Below are positions 1 to 8,473 of a DNA stretch of 64,000 nucleotides, one piece after another. This stretch comes from Leisingera aquaemixtae. Lineage in GTDB: Bacteria; Pseudomonadota; Alphaproteobacteria; Rhodobacterales; Rhodobacteraceae. The stretch covers positions 1-64,000 of the forward strand of contig NZ_CYSR01000031.1 in assembly GCF_001458395.1 (NCBI RefSeq), read 5' to 3'. Position numbers and translations under genes: made by a program. Within the stretch, counting starts at the first letter, position 1. Every line of letters begins with the position of its first letter. The notes below the pieces were generated by a model. That model was not told where the DNA came from, did not search any database, and saw only the letters and a program-made list of their open reading frames with translations.

Positions 1-152
1 ATATTAAATCCAAACCGCGCCCGGCTGACCGGAGGCCCCGCATGTGTGCCCCGCATAAACCAGCGTGGCCCCGCGCAGTTGAGTTTGAAGGCCAGAGCGC
101 CTATCTCCTCTCCAGCCCCTGCCGGCGCGATGATCATCAAAAGGGAATTCCA

Positions 153-767
153 GTGGCCAACCACCTGTACAAAAACGACCTGCCCGACGGGCTGGACCTC
201 GGTCCCGTTGTCGCCATCGACTGCGAGACCATGGGGCTGAACCCGCACCGCGACCGGCTTTGCGTGATTCAGATGTCCGGCGGCGACGGCAATGCCCATA
301 TCGTGCAGGTGGAAAAGGGCCAGTCCGAGGCGCCCAACCTGTGCCGGATGCTGGAAGACCCCAATGTGCTGAAGCTGTTCCATTTCGGCCGGTTCGACAT
401 CGCCGCCATGTATCATGCCTTCGGCGCCCTGGCCGCGCCGGTCTATTGCACCAAGATCGCCAGCCGCCTGGTGCGCACCTACACCGACCGGCACGGGCTG
501 AAGAACCTGACACAGGAACTCTTGGCCATAGACATCTCCAAGCAGCAGCAGATGAGTGACTGGGGCGCGGAGGAGCTGACCGAAGCACAGCTCGACTATG
601 CCGCATCGGACGTGTTGCACCTGCACAAGCTGCGCGACGCGCTGGACAAGCGGCTGGCCCGCGAAGGCCGCTCCGAGATGGCCCAGGCCTGCTTCGATTT
701 TCTTCCCATGCGCGCCAAGCTGGACCTGGCCGGCTGGCCCGAAATTGACATCTTTGCCCACTCATGA
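153..767 (+). CDS. rnd: Ribonuclease D (short form)
   Basis: 3'-5' exoribonuclease of the DEDD superfamily, about 204 residues. The exonuclease motifs are visible: Asp23-x-Glu25 in AIDCETMGL, the Asp of HFGRFDIAAMY, and the closing LDYAASDVL motif (YxxxD type). There is no C-terminal HRDC domain, so it is the short alphaproteobacterial form. The reading frame is open further upstream, to an ATG at 42, but I chose the GTG at 153 because a purine-rich AAAAGGGA site lies about 8 bases before it and family similarity starts just after it. The stop codon overlaps the kdsD start (ATGA), so the two genes are translationally linked. In cells it would trim tRNA and other structured RNA 3' ends. Confidence 0.9.
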   Translation: MANHLYKNDLPDGLDLGPVVAIDCETMGLNPHRDRLCVIQMSGGDGNAHIVQVEKGQSEAPNLCRMLEDPNVLKLFHFGRFDIAAMYHAFGALAAPVYCTKIASRLVRTYTDRHGLKNLTQELLAIDISKQQQMSDWGAEELTEAQLDYAASDVLHLHKLRDALDKRLAREGRSEMAQACFDFLPMRAKLDLAGWPEIDIFAHS

Positions 768-1732
768 CCGATACAGAAAAATTCCTCGTGACCGCGCGGC
801 AGGTGATCACCGATGAGGCGCAGGCGCTGAATGCCCTGGCCGAAAGCCTGGACGAGCGCTTTGCCGAAGCGGTGCAGCTGATTTTGCAGGCCAAGGGCCG
901 CATCATCGTCAGCGGCATCGGCAAATCCGGCCATATCGGCCACAAGATTGCCGCAACGCTGGCGTCTACCGGGACTCCCGCCTATTTCGTGCATCCGGCC
1001 GAGGCCAGCCATGGCGATCTGGGCATGCTGTCCGAAGGCGATGTGGTGCTGGCAATCTCCAACTCCGGCGAGGCGCCGGAGCTGGCCAACCTGCTGGCCT
1101 TCACCCGCCGCTTTTCGATCCCGCTGATCGGGCTGTCCAGCAAGATGGACAGCACCTTGATGAAACAGGCCGACGTGCATCTGCAGATCCCCTCGCTGGG
1201 CGAGGCCTGCGGGTTCGGGATGGTGCCCTCGATCTCCACCACGCTGACGCTGGCGATGGGTGATGCGCTGGCGATTGCGCTGATGAAGCACCGCGATTTC
1301 CGCCCCGAGAACTTCCGCGACTTCCATCCGGGCGGCAAGCTGGGCGCGCAGCTGAGCAAGGTGCGCGACCTGATGCACGCGGGCGACGCCCTGCCGCTGG
1401 TCAGCGGGGACACCCCGATGGCCGATGCGCTGATCGAAATCAGCCAGAAGGGCTTTGGCGTCGCGGGCGTTGCTGCCGCCGACGGCTCGCTGGCCGGCAT
1501 CATCACCGACGGCGACCTGCGCCGCCACATGGACGGGCTGCTGAACAAGACCGCGGCGGAAGTGATGACCGCAAGCCCCGCCACCATCGCCCCCGGCGCC
1601 ATGGCGCAGGAGGCCGTCGCGGTGATGAACCAGCGCAAGATCACCTGCCTGTTTGTGGTCGACCCGGACAACGGGCAGAAGGCTGAGGGTTTGCTGCACA
1701 TCCATGACTGCCTGCGCGCAGGCCTGGGCTGA
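764..1732 (+). CDS. kdsD: D-arabinose 5-phosphate isomerase (KdsD/KpsF family)
   Basis: Interconverts ribulose 5-phosphate and arabinose 5-phosphate, the first committed step of Kdo synthesis. The 322-residue protein has the family architecture: an N-terminal SIS sugar-isomerase domain (about residues 35-170, with GIGKSGHIGHKIAATL and the HPAEASHGDLGM segment) followed by two CBS domains (about 205-320). It overlaps rnd by four bases and is followed by lptC after 23 bases, so Kdo supply and LPS transport are genetically coupled. Sequence alone does not separate the LPS-type KdsD from the capsule-type KpsF; the lpt neighbours favour KdsD. Confidence 0.92.
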   Translation: MTDTEKFLVTARQVITDEAQALNALAESLDERFAEAVQLILQAKGRIIVSGIGKSGHIGHKIAATLASTGTPAYFVHPAEASHGDLGMLSEGDVVLAISNSGEAPELANLLAFTRRFSIPLIGLSSKMDSTLMKQADVHLQIPSLGEACGFGMVPSISTTLTLAMGDALAIALMKHRDFRPENFRDFHPGGKLGAQLSKVRDLMHAGDALPLVSGDTPMADALIEISQKGFGVAGVAAADGSLAGIITDGDLRRHMDGLLNKTAAEVMTASPATIAPGAMAQEAVAVMNQRKITCLFVVDPDNGQKAEGLLHIHDCLRAGLG

Positions 1733-1755
1733 CCGGGCGCCGGGGGGAGCTGACG

Positions 1756-2355
1756 ATGGACAGTCATTCCAGAGCCGTTGCCTATCTCAAGGTGCTGCTG
1801 CCGCTGGCGGCCCTGGTTCTGATGTCGACCCTGTTCCTGATCTCGCGGGGGGTGAACACCGATGCGGTGATCCCCTTTGCGCAGAAAGAGATCGAGGACC
1901 GGATGAAGGGACAGCAGGTGACCGCCCCGTTCTTTTCCGGCACCACTGCGGGCGGGGATGAGATCATGGTCACCGCCTCGCTGGCGCGTCCCGGCCGCGA
2001 CGGCGCACCGGCGGTTGCCAGCGATCTGTCCGCCGACATCCAGCTTGCCCAGGGCGGCCGGATCACGCTGGCCTCCGAAACCGGCGCCATTCACCCGGAC
2101 CAGGACATGGCACGGTTTGCCGGCAATGTGACAATCACCACAGCCGACGGGCTTGTGGTCGAAACCGAAGAGCTGAACACCGCGCTCAGCGGGCTGGAGG
2201 CCGACAGCCCCGGACCGGTCCGCGCCACCGGCGCAATCGGCGAGCTGACTGCGGGAAATATGCACATTGGCGTTAAAACCGAAGGCGGCCCGGTCCATAT
2301 GCTGTTCAAAAACGGCGTGAAGCTGCTATATGACCCCCAGCAACCGGAAAGATAA
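1756..2355 (+). CDS. lptC: LPS export system protein LptC
   Basis: Bitopic inner-membrane protein of the Lpt bridge that passes lipopolysaccharide from the LptBFG extractor to LptA. The 199-residue sequence has one N-terminal membrane segment (about residues 11-30, VLLPLAALVLMSTLFLIS) and a periplasmic part rich in short beta-strands (for example VTITTADGLVVETEELN), as in the LptC/DUF1239 family. A GGGGGAGCTG ribosome-binding region precedes the ATG. lptA starts three bases after the stop. The family diverges strongly in alphaproteobacteria, so context carries much of this call. Confidence 0.85.
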   Translation: MDSHSRAVAYLKVLLPLAALVLMSTLFLISRGVNTDAVIPFAQKEIEDRMKGQQVTAPFFSGTTAGGDEIMVTASLARPGRDGAPAVASDLSADIQLAQGGRITLASETGAIHPDQDMARFAGNVTITTADGLVVETEELNTALSGLEADSPGPVRATGAIGELTAGNMHIGVKTEGGPVHMLFKNGVKLLYDPQQPER

Positions 2356-2358
2356 CCT

Positions 2359-2871
2359 GTGTCCTATTTGCGCACCCTGATCTTCTGCCTGCCGCTGGCG
2401 GTATTTCCCGGCCTCGCGGCAGCGCAAACGGCTTCCGTCGCCTTTGGCGCCGTCAAGGCCGACCCCAGCCAGCCCGTCGAAGTCACCGCCGACAATCTGG
2501 CGGTCAACCAGGCTGACGGATCCGCCGAATTCACCGGCAATGTTCTGATTGTGCAGGGCATCATGCGGCTGTCTGCGGACACCGTCCTGGTGATCTACAA
2601 AACCGCGGACGACAGCGGCGCCAAGGCAGGTATCGAACGGCTGGAGGCGGCCGGCAACGTGGTGCTGGTCAGCGGCCCTGACGCCGCCGAGGCGGAGCGC
2701 GCAGAATACACCATCGACAACGGCACCATCGTGATGACCGGCAATGTGCTGCTCAATCAGGAAGGCGGCACCCTGGCGTCGAACCGGCTGGAGGTGAACC
2801 TGACTTCGGGCACCGCCAAGATGGCCGGCCGGGTGAAGACCATCCTGAACCCCAACGGCGGCAGCAACTGA
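2359..2871 (+). CDS. lptA: LPS transport periplasmic protein LptA
   Basis: Periplasmic chaperone that forms the filament carrying LPS to the outer membrane. The 170-residue protein begins at GTG, has a Sec signal peptide (hydrophobic [17 protein letters not shown], probable cleavage after the second AxA) and an OstA-like beta-jellyroll with repeated strands ([40 protein letters not shown]). It lies between lptC and lptB and overlaps the lptB start by one base. Confidence 0.9.
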   Translation: MSYLRTLIFCLPLAVFPGLAAAQTASVAFGAVKADPSQPVEVTADNLAVNQADGSAEFTGNVLIVQGIMRLSADTVLVIYKTADDSGAKAGIERLEAAGNVVLVSGPDAAEAERAEYTIDNGTIVMTGNVLLNQEGGTLASNRLEVNLTSGTAKMAGRVKTILNPNGGSN

Positions 2872-3629
2872 TGGCGAAACCCGACCTGACCGTGACCGAA
2901 GGCTCCTCCGGGCTGCGCATCGAGCGGCTGCGCAAATCCTACCGCAAGCGGGTGGTGATCCGGGACGTCTCGATGTCGCTGAACCGCGGCGAGGTGGTGG
3001 CGCTGCTGGGGCCCAACGGCTCCGGCAAGACCACCAGCTTTTACGCCATCGCAGGCCTGGTGTTTCCCGAAGCGGGCACCGTCAGCATCGACGGCCAGAA
3101 CGTGACCGGCCTGCCGATGTACCGCCGCGCGCGCCTCGGCATCGGCTATCTGCCGCAGGAAATGTCGATCTTCCGCGGCCTGTCGGTGGAGGACAACATC
3201 TCCGCCGTGCTGGATATTTCGCAAAAGCATGAGCACAAACGCCGCGAGCGGCTGGAAGAGCTGCTGTCGGACTTCTCGATTGAGCATCTGCGCCGCGCGC
3301 CCGCGCTGGCGCTGTCCGGCGGTGAGCGCCGCCGCGTCGAAATCGCCCGCTGCCTGGCCGCCGATCCCAAGTATCTGCTGCTTGATGAGCCCTTTGCCGG
3401 CGTGGACCCGATCTCGGTCGGCGACATCCGCCATCTGGTGGGCGACCTTAAAAAGCGCGGCATCGGCGTGCTGATCACCGACCACAATGTGCGCGAAACG
3501 CTGGAGATCGTCGACCGCGCCTATATCCTGCATGACGGGCAGGTGCTGATGTCCGGAAGCCCCGAGGAAGTGGTCGAAAATGAGAACGTCCGCCGGGTCT
3601 ATCTGGGCGACAATTTCCGCATTTCCTGA
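2871..3629 (+). CDS. lptB: LPS export ABC transporter ATPase LptB
   Basis: Cytoplasmic ATPase of the LptB2FG transporter. The 252-residue sequence shows Walker A (GPNGSGKTT), a Q-loop ([11 protein letters not shown]), ABC signature ([13 protein letters not shown]), Walker B with catalytic Glu ([12 protein letters not shown]) and the switch His (ITDHNVRE), all with the LptB-type spacing. Its permeases LptF and LptG are not in this window. The gene ends the run of overlapping rnd-kdsD-lptC-lptA-lptB genes and is followed by a weak hairpin, so hpf may be partly separate. Confidence 0.95.
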   Translation: MAKPDLTVTEGSSGLRIERLRKSYRKRVVIRDVSMSLNRGEVVALLGPNGSGKTTSFYAIAGLVFPEAGTVSIDGQNVTGLPMYRRARLGIGYLPQEMSIFRGLSVEDNISAVLDISQKHEHKRRERLEELLSDFSIEHLRRAPALALSGGERRRVEIARCLAADPKYLLLDEPFAGVDPISVGDIRHLVGDLKKRGIGVLITDHNVRETLEIVDRAYILHDGQVLMSGSPEEVVENENVRRVYLGDNFRIS

Positions 3630-3663
3630 GCCGCTGCGCCGGCGGCGGGCACCCCGGAAATAT

Positions 3664-3687
3664 GCCTGAAAGGCAGGCTTCATTTTT
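3664..3687 (+). terminator. Weak terminator-like hairpin after lptB
   Basis: GCCTG / CAGGC arms with a 5-base loop are followed by TTCATTTTT. The short stem suggests partial termination at best. Confidence 0.35.
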
Positions 3688-3699
3688 CGGGAATATCCA

Positions 3700-3728
3700 T
3701 TGACTCTCCCGCTGTCTTGCCGTCGAAT
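3700..3728 (+). promoter_or_regulatory. Candidate sigma-70-type promoter for hpf-ptsN
   Basis: TTGACT, 17 bases, TCGAAT, about 170 bases before hpf. The -35 is good and the -10 is weak. The lptB-hpf gap of 271 bases is long for this compact operon, which supports a separate promoter somewhere in it. Confidence 0.35.
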
Positions 3729-3900
3729 TGGCCCATGGCATACGCGCAGTCCGATGCAATCCGCTCATCAGCCTTGGCGACAAGGACCGGATGGATGCAC
3801 CCGGACGGCTGGCCTGCCCCCCGGTTCCGGACCTGATGTGACAGCGCCAAGGATTGCCTTGGCGGCGGGCCCGGCCGCAATAATTTGTGAAGGAGATCAC

Positions 3901-4458
3901 ATGCGTTACAAAATCAGCGGTAAACAGATCGACATCGGTGAAGCTCTGCAGACCCATGTGCAGAACGAACTGGGGTCGGCCGTTCAGAAATATGCCGAAC
4001 GCCCGACCGACGCGGCTGTGGTCTTTTCCCGTTCGGCGCATGAGTATGTGTGTGAAGCCACCGTCCATCTGTCGACCGGATTGAGCGCCCAGGCCAAGGC
4101 GCATGCAACGGAGATCTATGCCGCTTTCGAGGCCTGCTGCGAAAAGATGGAAAAACAGCTGCGCCGCTACAAGCGCCGCCTGAAGGACCATCACAAGGAC
4201 CGCAGCGAGCCGGTTGAACATTTGGGCGCCAACTCGTATATCCTCGCGGCTGAGGAAGCGGATTCCGAACCGGACACGCTGCAGCCCATCATCGTCGCGG
4301 AAATGGAAACCCGCATTCCGTCTCTGTCGGTCGGGGAAGCGGTGATGCAGATGGAGCTGGCAGGCGCCCCGGTTCTGGTCTTCCGCAACGAAGGCAAGGA
4401 CGGATTGAATGTGGTCTACCGCCGCGAAGACGGCAATATCGGCTGGATTGATCCGTAA
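3901..4458 (+). CDS. hpf: Ribosome hibernation promoting factor, long form
   Basis: Binds the 30S decoding region in slow growth; the long form also dimerises ribosomes to 100S. The 185-residue product has the N-terminal RaiA/HPF domain (about 1-105, MRYKISGKQIDIGEALQTHV) and a C-terminal dimerisation domain (about 125-185, ending VVYRREDGNIGWIDP), joined by a charged linker. An open frame extends upstream, but the ATG at 3901 directly follows a strong AAGGAG site and matches the family N-terminus. ptsN follows after 52 bases. rpoN is missing from the usual lptB-rpoN-hpf order. Confidence 0.93.
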   Translation: MRYKISGKQIDIGEALQTHVQNELGSAVQKYAERPTDAAVVFSRSAHEYVCEATVHLSTGLSAQAKAHATEIYAAFEACCEKMEKQLRRYKRRLKDHHKDRSEPVEHLGANSYILAAEEADSEPDTLQPIIVAEMETRIPSLSVGEAVMQMELAGAPVLVFRNEGKDGLNVVYRREDGNIGWIDP

Positions 4459-4510
4459 ACACATCTAAGGCATCGGCGCCCCGCCGGGGGCGCCGGAACG
4501 GAGCAGACAT

Positions 4511-4975
4511 ATGCAGATTTCCAGCATCCTCAAGCCAGAGGCCGTCCGGGTAATCGGAGCGGCCTCGAGCAAGAAGCGGTTGTTCCAGGAAGTCGCAGAT
4601 ATTGCTCAGACAGCCTATGGGCTGGACGCCCAGCCCACGGTCGAGGCCTTGCTGGACCGCGAGAGCCTCGGCCCCACCGGTGTCGGCCATGGCGTCGCCC
4701 TGCCGCACGCCCGGCTGGGCAGCATCAGCGAGGTCTGCGGCGTCTTTTTGATCCTTGAGAAACCGCTGGATTTCGGTGCCGTCGACCGTCAGCCGGTGGA
4801 CATCGCCTTTGCCCTGTTTGCGCCGGAGGATGCAGGCGTCGAGCACCTGAAGGCCCTGGCGCTGGTGTCGCGCACCCTGCGCGAGCAGAGCTTCTGCACC
4901 AAGCTGCGCGCCAACCACGACCCGGCCACGCTTTACACCATCCTGACCGAGGACCAGTCCGTCCAGGCCGCCTGA
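4511..4975 (+). CDS. ptsN: Nitrogen-type PTS enzyme IIA (EIIA-Ntr)
   Basis: Phosphoryl-accepting regulator of the PTS-Ntr chain, which links nitrogen and carbon status to potassium transport and other targets. The 154-residue protein is a single PTS EIIA type-2 domain; the phosphorylated histidine lies in GHGVALPHAR (about residues 60-69). It carries no sugar permease domain. It is the last + strand gene before a convergent polysaccharide block and is followed by two inverted repeat elements. Confidence 0.92.
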   Translation: MQISSILKPEAVRVIGAASSKKRLFQEVADIAQTAYGLDAQPTVEALLDRESLGPTGVGHGVALPHARLGSISEVCGVFLILEKPLDFGAVDRQPVDIAFALFAPEDAGVEHLKALALVSRTLREQSFCTKLRANHDPATLYTILTEDQSVQAA

Positions 4976-5083
4976 TCCCGGCGCGGCGCGTGTTGCGTCC
5001 GGTCAGCCGGCTGACCAGAAGGCCAGCGGGAAGTTGCCGCCCCGCCGCCGCAGTCTCCGGCCAAGGCAGTCCAAGCTCCGCAA

Positions 5084-5160
5084 GCGCTCCCGCCCGTCAT
5101 CGGCCGCCGTCCGGCGGCGCTCTTCCCGTTGGGCCGGGCATGGGCCACGGCCTGCGGCCC
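5084..5160 (-). repeat. Dispersed two-hairpin repeat, copy A
   Basis: Read on the - strand it has CCCGGCCCAACGG, then a GCCGCC/GGCGGC hairpin, then GACGGGCGGGAGCGC. It shares its order of elements with the copies at 5226, 21051, 23779, 23830 and 47589. With the copy at 5226 it forms a head-to-head inverted pair that fills most of the 354-base gap between ptsN and the sulfotransferase gene. Confidence 0.6.
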
Positions 5161-5225
5161 CGCCCCATGCGGCAGCATCCCTTAGCCCGGTTTGAGTGTC
5201 ACCGCACAGACCTGCGCCAAGCGCC

Positions 5226-5305
5226 GCGCCGCACTGTGTGCGGCGCCGGGCCCAAGGCCGCCAAGGGTATTTGGCGCAGCCAATACCCTGCGGGCGCGGG
5301 AGCGC
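5226..5305 (+). repeat. Dispersed two-hairpin repeat, copy B
   Basis: Order: stem-loop 1 (GCGCCGCAC / GTGCGGCGC around TGT), linker CGGGCCCAAGGCCGCC, stem-loop 2 (AGGGTATTTGGC / GCCAATACCCT around GCA, one bulged T), end GGCGCGGGAGCGC. It ends about 25 bases beyond the stop of the convergent sulfotransferase gene, so it lies in the 3' region of both neighbours. Confidence 0.65.
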
Positions 5306-5329
5306 ACCGCCTGCCCCAAGCCGTCCGGG

Positions 5330-6766
5330 TCAGTCTGCGCGCCAGGGTCCGAAACCGAACGCCAGATAATCACGCTGGTAGACCGACGCGATCAGCGCTT
5401 CCAGACCGGCGTCGTAAATCTCATCCAGCGCAAATGGCTGCTCCGGCAGCGCGGCCGGAACCGGCCCGGGCTCCATCCGCCCCAGTTTCCGCGCCAAGGC
5501 CGGCAAGTCGTCTGCCATCTCCGTTTCGCGGATCAGCAGATCCGGCACCCCGGCGCCGGCGAACCCCTCCAGCGCCTGGCTCTGGCTGGCCCATTCCGCG
5601 TCCAGCCGGACCGAGGTCTGACCCGCCAGGCTGGCCCGCACGAACTCCAGGAACGTGGCGAACGCCTCCCGGTGCTGCGCCCGGGTGTACCCCTCGCCCG
5701 GCCCCGCCTCCGGCACCGCCAGCCCGAACTGCCGCCGCAGCGTGTTGCGGATCTGCCGGTAACTGCCCGCGCCCGCGTTCAGGATCCGGCGGCAGAACAC
5801 CGCATGGGCCCGCGCCGCCGGATGCCGCAGCACGGTAAAGCTGCGAAAGCCCTTGTTGCCGCGCTTCCACTGGCGCAGCTGCTTCTGGTTCAGGCCCCGG
5901 ATCAACCCGTCCGGCGCGACCCGGTCCAGATCCGCCATCCACTGCTCCACCTCCGCCTCCGGCCCGCCCTTGAGCGGCAGATACAGGAGCGGCGTCACCG
6001 CACCCGCCACATAGCCCGGCACTGCCGGGCCTCGGCGCGGCTCGAAGTTCGGGGTGCGGGTCAGGTTGAACCTGTCCAGGCCGGACAGGGCCGCCTGCAT
6101 CTCCTCGGGATTGGCCACCTTGTCCAGCACCGGCGCCGGGTTCTGCCGCTTGAGGCTCTCGTCCAGCGCCTCCAGCTGTTGCGGGACCCCCAGCCAGCGG
6201 GCCAGCCCGTTCATCACTGCGACGCTTTGCAAGTCCTCGTAAGCAACATAAAACGCAGTCTGGCCCAGCGCCTGCAGCCGGTTCAGCAGCGTCATCTGAA
6301 AGGCCTGCAGCGTTTCGACATGGGCGGCAAACTCCGCCGCATCAAACTGTGCCTTGGCCTCCTTGCGGCGCTTCACATTGGTCAGCTTCCATTGCCCGGT
6401 CTCCTGGGCGATCTTCCAGGACACGTAGCTGTCCAGCGGATTGCGCGTCAGCACGATCTTGGCGCAGCGCGGATCCTCCAGCATCTGATCCAGCACCCGC
6501 GGATCATGGTCGTGGAAGTAGCGGAACCCGCCCAGCACCCCCGGCTGCGCCCTGATCTCCTGGATCAGCCGCGCCGGATCGGCCTCGCGCAGGCTCTGGG
6601 TCACACCCAGGATATCCGCGGAATCGGGATAGCCGATGAAATGCGGATTGAACGCCTCGCCATGACAGGCGAGCCCATCAAAGGCATTCAGATTGGTTTC
6701 CAGAAAATTGGACCCGGTCCGCATTTCGGCAAAGACAACGAAGTAATCAAAAGCGGGTACAGACAT
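5330..6766 (-). CDS. Two-lobed sulfotransferase family protein (NodH-like)
   Basis: Probably transfers sulfate from PAPS to a glycan. The 478-residue protein has a typical PAPS-binding start at residues 10-20 (FAEMRTGSNFLE, 5'-phosphosulfate loop) and a 3'-phosphate motif near residue 105 (IVLTRNPLDSYVSWKIA). A second copy of the 3'-phosphate motif appears near residue 300 (FTVLRHPAARAHAVFCRRIL), but the matching 5' loop is not recognisable there, so the second half looks like a degenerate second domain. It is the last gene of the polysaccharide block, six bases after the GT14 gene, and is presumably co-transcribed with it. The sulfotransferase family call is firm; the acceptor is unknown. 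Confidence 0.75.
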   Translation of the reverse strand: MSVPAFDYFVVFAEMRTGSNFLETNLNAFDGLACHGEAFNPHFIGYPDSADILGVTQSLREADPARLIQEIRAQPGVLGGFRYFHDHDPRVLDQMLEDPRCAKIVLTRNPLDSYVSWKIAQETGQWKLTNVKRRKEAKAQFDAAEFAAHVETLQAFQMTLLNRLQALGQTAFYVAYEDLQSVAVMNGLARWLGVPQQLEALDESLKRQNPAPVLDKVANPEEMQAALSGLDRFNLTRTPNFEPRRGPAVPGYVAGAVTPLLYLPLKGGPEAEVEQWMADLDRVAPDGLIRGLNQKQLRQWKRGNKGFRSFTVLRHPAARAHAVFCRRILNAGAGSYRQIRNTLRRQFGLAVPEAGPGEGYTRAQHREAFATFLEFVRASLAGQTSVRLDAEWASQSQALEGFAGAGVPDLLIRETEMADDLPALARKLGRMEPGPVPAALPEQPFALDEIYDAGLEALIASVYQRDYLAFGFGPWRAD

Positions 6767-6772
6767 AAGCGG

Positions 6773-8473
6773 TTATCGCACCAGATAGGGTTTGCGCTGC
6801 GGCGTTGACGGGCTGACAGGCATCGGTCCGGCCGGAAAATCCCCCATCAGATAGGGATGCATCCCCTGGTTCTTCAGAGTCTGCAGAAACTGACCAAAGC
6901 CTTCAAGATCCGTCATCCTCGGGGCCTCGCTCAGGTGGCGGGCGGAGATCGCGCCGATTTCGCCAAGGACGGTCTGCAGCGGTTCCATCGGCGCCTCGGC
7001 AAAGTCTGCCATGCTCCAGATCCGCACCCGCGCCTTGGTCCATTGCGACCGCAGGATCTTCAGCTGCTCCGCCTCGATCTGCTGCAGCCGCGCCGCCTCC
7101 TGCCGCAGTTCCGCGAAACTGCGGCTGGATTTGAACAGCGGCACCGCCCAGGCCCCGCTGATGACCGAGATCTGCGCATTTGTATCGCGCGCCAGCAGCC
7201 AGTTCACCGCCTGATTGTCGCGCGGGCCGAACTGAAAGCACTGGCGCTCGCCGCGGGTATTCCAGATCAGGCTGGTCAGAAAGCTTTCCGGATTGCAGTC
7301 GCGCGCTTTGGCATTGCTGTTGAGGCAGCCGTTGACCAGTCTCTGCGCTTGCGCGAATTCCGCCCCCTCCGGCGCAAAGAGATGGCCGTGCACCCGGGCG
7401 CCAGTGGTTCTGGCCAGCCAGGGCTCAAAATCCTCGAACAGCTCCGTAAAACCCTGGAACACCGAATAGGGGCTGGAGGTGATCCCGTTTTCCGACCCCT
7501 GCCCGGGAAAGCGGCTTTGCATGTAAAGGCCGGGCCGCCCGCGGGTGCGCCGTTCCACCGCCTTGGCAAAGATCCGGTCGATCTTGCCGGGGTTCGGCTC
7601 GGTCCGTTTCATCGCCCCGGCAGAATCCGTCAGGAATGCCTGATACAGCCGGTCCGCATGCGGCCAGATCTTACGCGCGACAAAACAGTCGGACCGGCGC
7701 AAGAGCTGCAGATGGTCGTCATAGAAGATATGCGGCTTGCCCTGAAAATCGAACTTGCTCAGCGTCAGGGAGCGGCTTTCGATATTGCTGGAATACCGCC
7801 GCACCAGGGTCTGGAAATAGCTTTCGTCCGGGATCCAGACCTTGCGGAAGTAGGCGTCATAGGCCGGGCGCTCCGGGTCCTCCAAGATCGCCGACAGGGT
7901 TTGCCGGGTCAGGCACCACCACTGGCTGCCCATATGCGGCACCAGCCCGGGCGGGATCCGCCGCTTGAACCGCAGCTTGCGCTGCAGGTTTACATAGCGG
8001 TCGAACAGGTAGCGGTGCTTTTTCCAGGAGAACGGGAACCGCAGCGTGAACCGTTCATGGCTGAGGCCGCCGACAATCCAAGGCACATCCGCGGTGGTGG
8101 CACTTTCGATGAAATCGGTGTCCGGGCGCGCGGCCAGGTAATCGATCAGCTCCTGCACCGGCCTGAGCGGCAGGCAGGAGCCCGAGGCGAGGTAGACGTG
8201 GCGCACATCCGGAAACTCCGCCAGCATCACCTCAGACGCCGCCTGCGAGGCGGCAACGATACCCCAAGTGCCCCATTCGCAGCGGTGGCGGGTGGAAAAC
8301 CGCACCAGCGGGTTGCCGTCCAGCGACCGGCGGAAGCGGTCAAACGCTTCCTGCCGGACCTTGCGGTCCACATGCAGCACAACCGGGCAGCCCGCCGCGG
8401 TCCAGTGGCGCACCACCTGCGCCGCCCGTTCCAGCGCGGTGTGGACCAGCATGACAACCCCGGCCGTGCTCAT
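6773..8473 (-). CDS. GT14-type glycosyltransferase (core-2/I-branching family) with extra C-terminal domain
   Basis: The 566-residue protein starts with a domain (about 1-285) that resembles beta-1,6-N-acetylglucosaminyltransferases of family GT14: HTALERAAQVVRHW near the start, VLHVDRK, HVYLASGSCLPLRPVQEL and the acidic WIPDESYFQTLV segment. Residues about 300-566 form a separate domain I cannot name; it contains RGERQCFQFGPRDNQAVN and a predicted amphipathic helix near FAELRQEAARLQQIEAEQLK. There is no signal peptide or membrane segment, so it likely works in the cytoplasm or at the membrane face. Its start overlaps the upstream glycosyltransferase gene by four bases. Confidence 0.75.
   Translation of the reverse strand: MSTAGVVMLVHTALERAAQVVRHWTAAGCPVVLHVDRKVRQEAFDRFRRSLDGNPLVRFSTRHRCEWGTWGIVAASQAASEVMLAEFPDVRHVYLASGSCLPLRPVQELIDYLAARPDTDFIESATTADVPWIVGGLSHERFTLRFPFSWKKHRYLFDRYVNLQRKLRFKRRIPPGLVPHMGSQWWCLTRQTLSAILEDPERPAYDAYFRKVWIPDESYFQTLVRRYSSNIESRSLTLSKFDFQGKPHIFYDDHLQLLRRSDCFVARKIWPHADRLYQAFLTDSAGAMKRTEPNPGKIDRIFAKAVERRTRGRPGLYMQSRFPGQGSENGITSSPYSVFQGFTELFEDFEPWLARTTGARVHGHLFAPEGAEFAQAQRLVNGCLNSNAKARDCNPESFLTSLIWNTRGERQCFQFGPRDNQAVNWLLARDTNAQISVISGAWAVPLFKSSRSFAELRQEAARLQQIEAEQLKILRSQWTKARVRIWSMADFAEAPMEPLQTVLGEIGAISARHLSEAPRMTDLEGFGQFLQTLKNQGMHPYLMGDFPAGPMPVSPSTPQRKPYLVR

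Noticed and set aside
4-945. Long open frame on the - strand across rnd and the kdsD start
   Set aside because: It mirrors the codon pattern of rnd and kdsD, is Arg/Ala/Pro-rich and has no family resemblance; a shadow of GC-rich coding sequence.
5192-6808. Very long + strand open frame opposite the sulfotransferase gene
   Set aside because: Composition is His/Arg/Gln-rich as in antisense frames of GC-rich genes; the - strand protein has clear sulfotransferase motifs.
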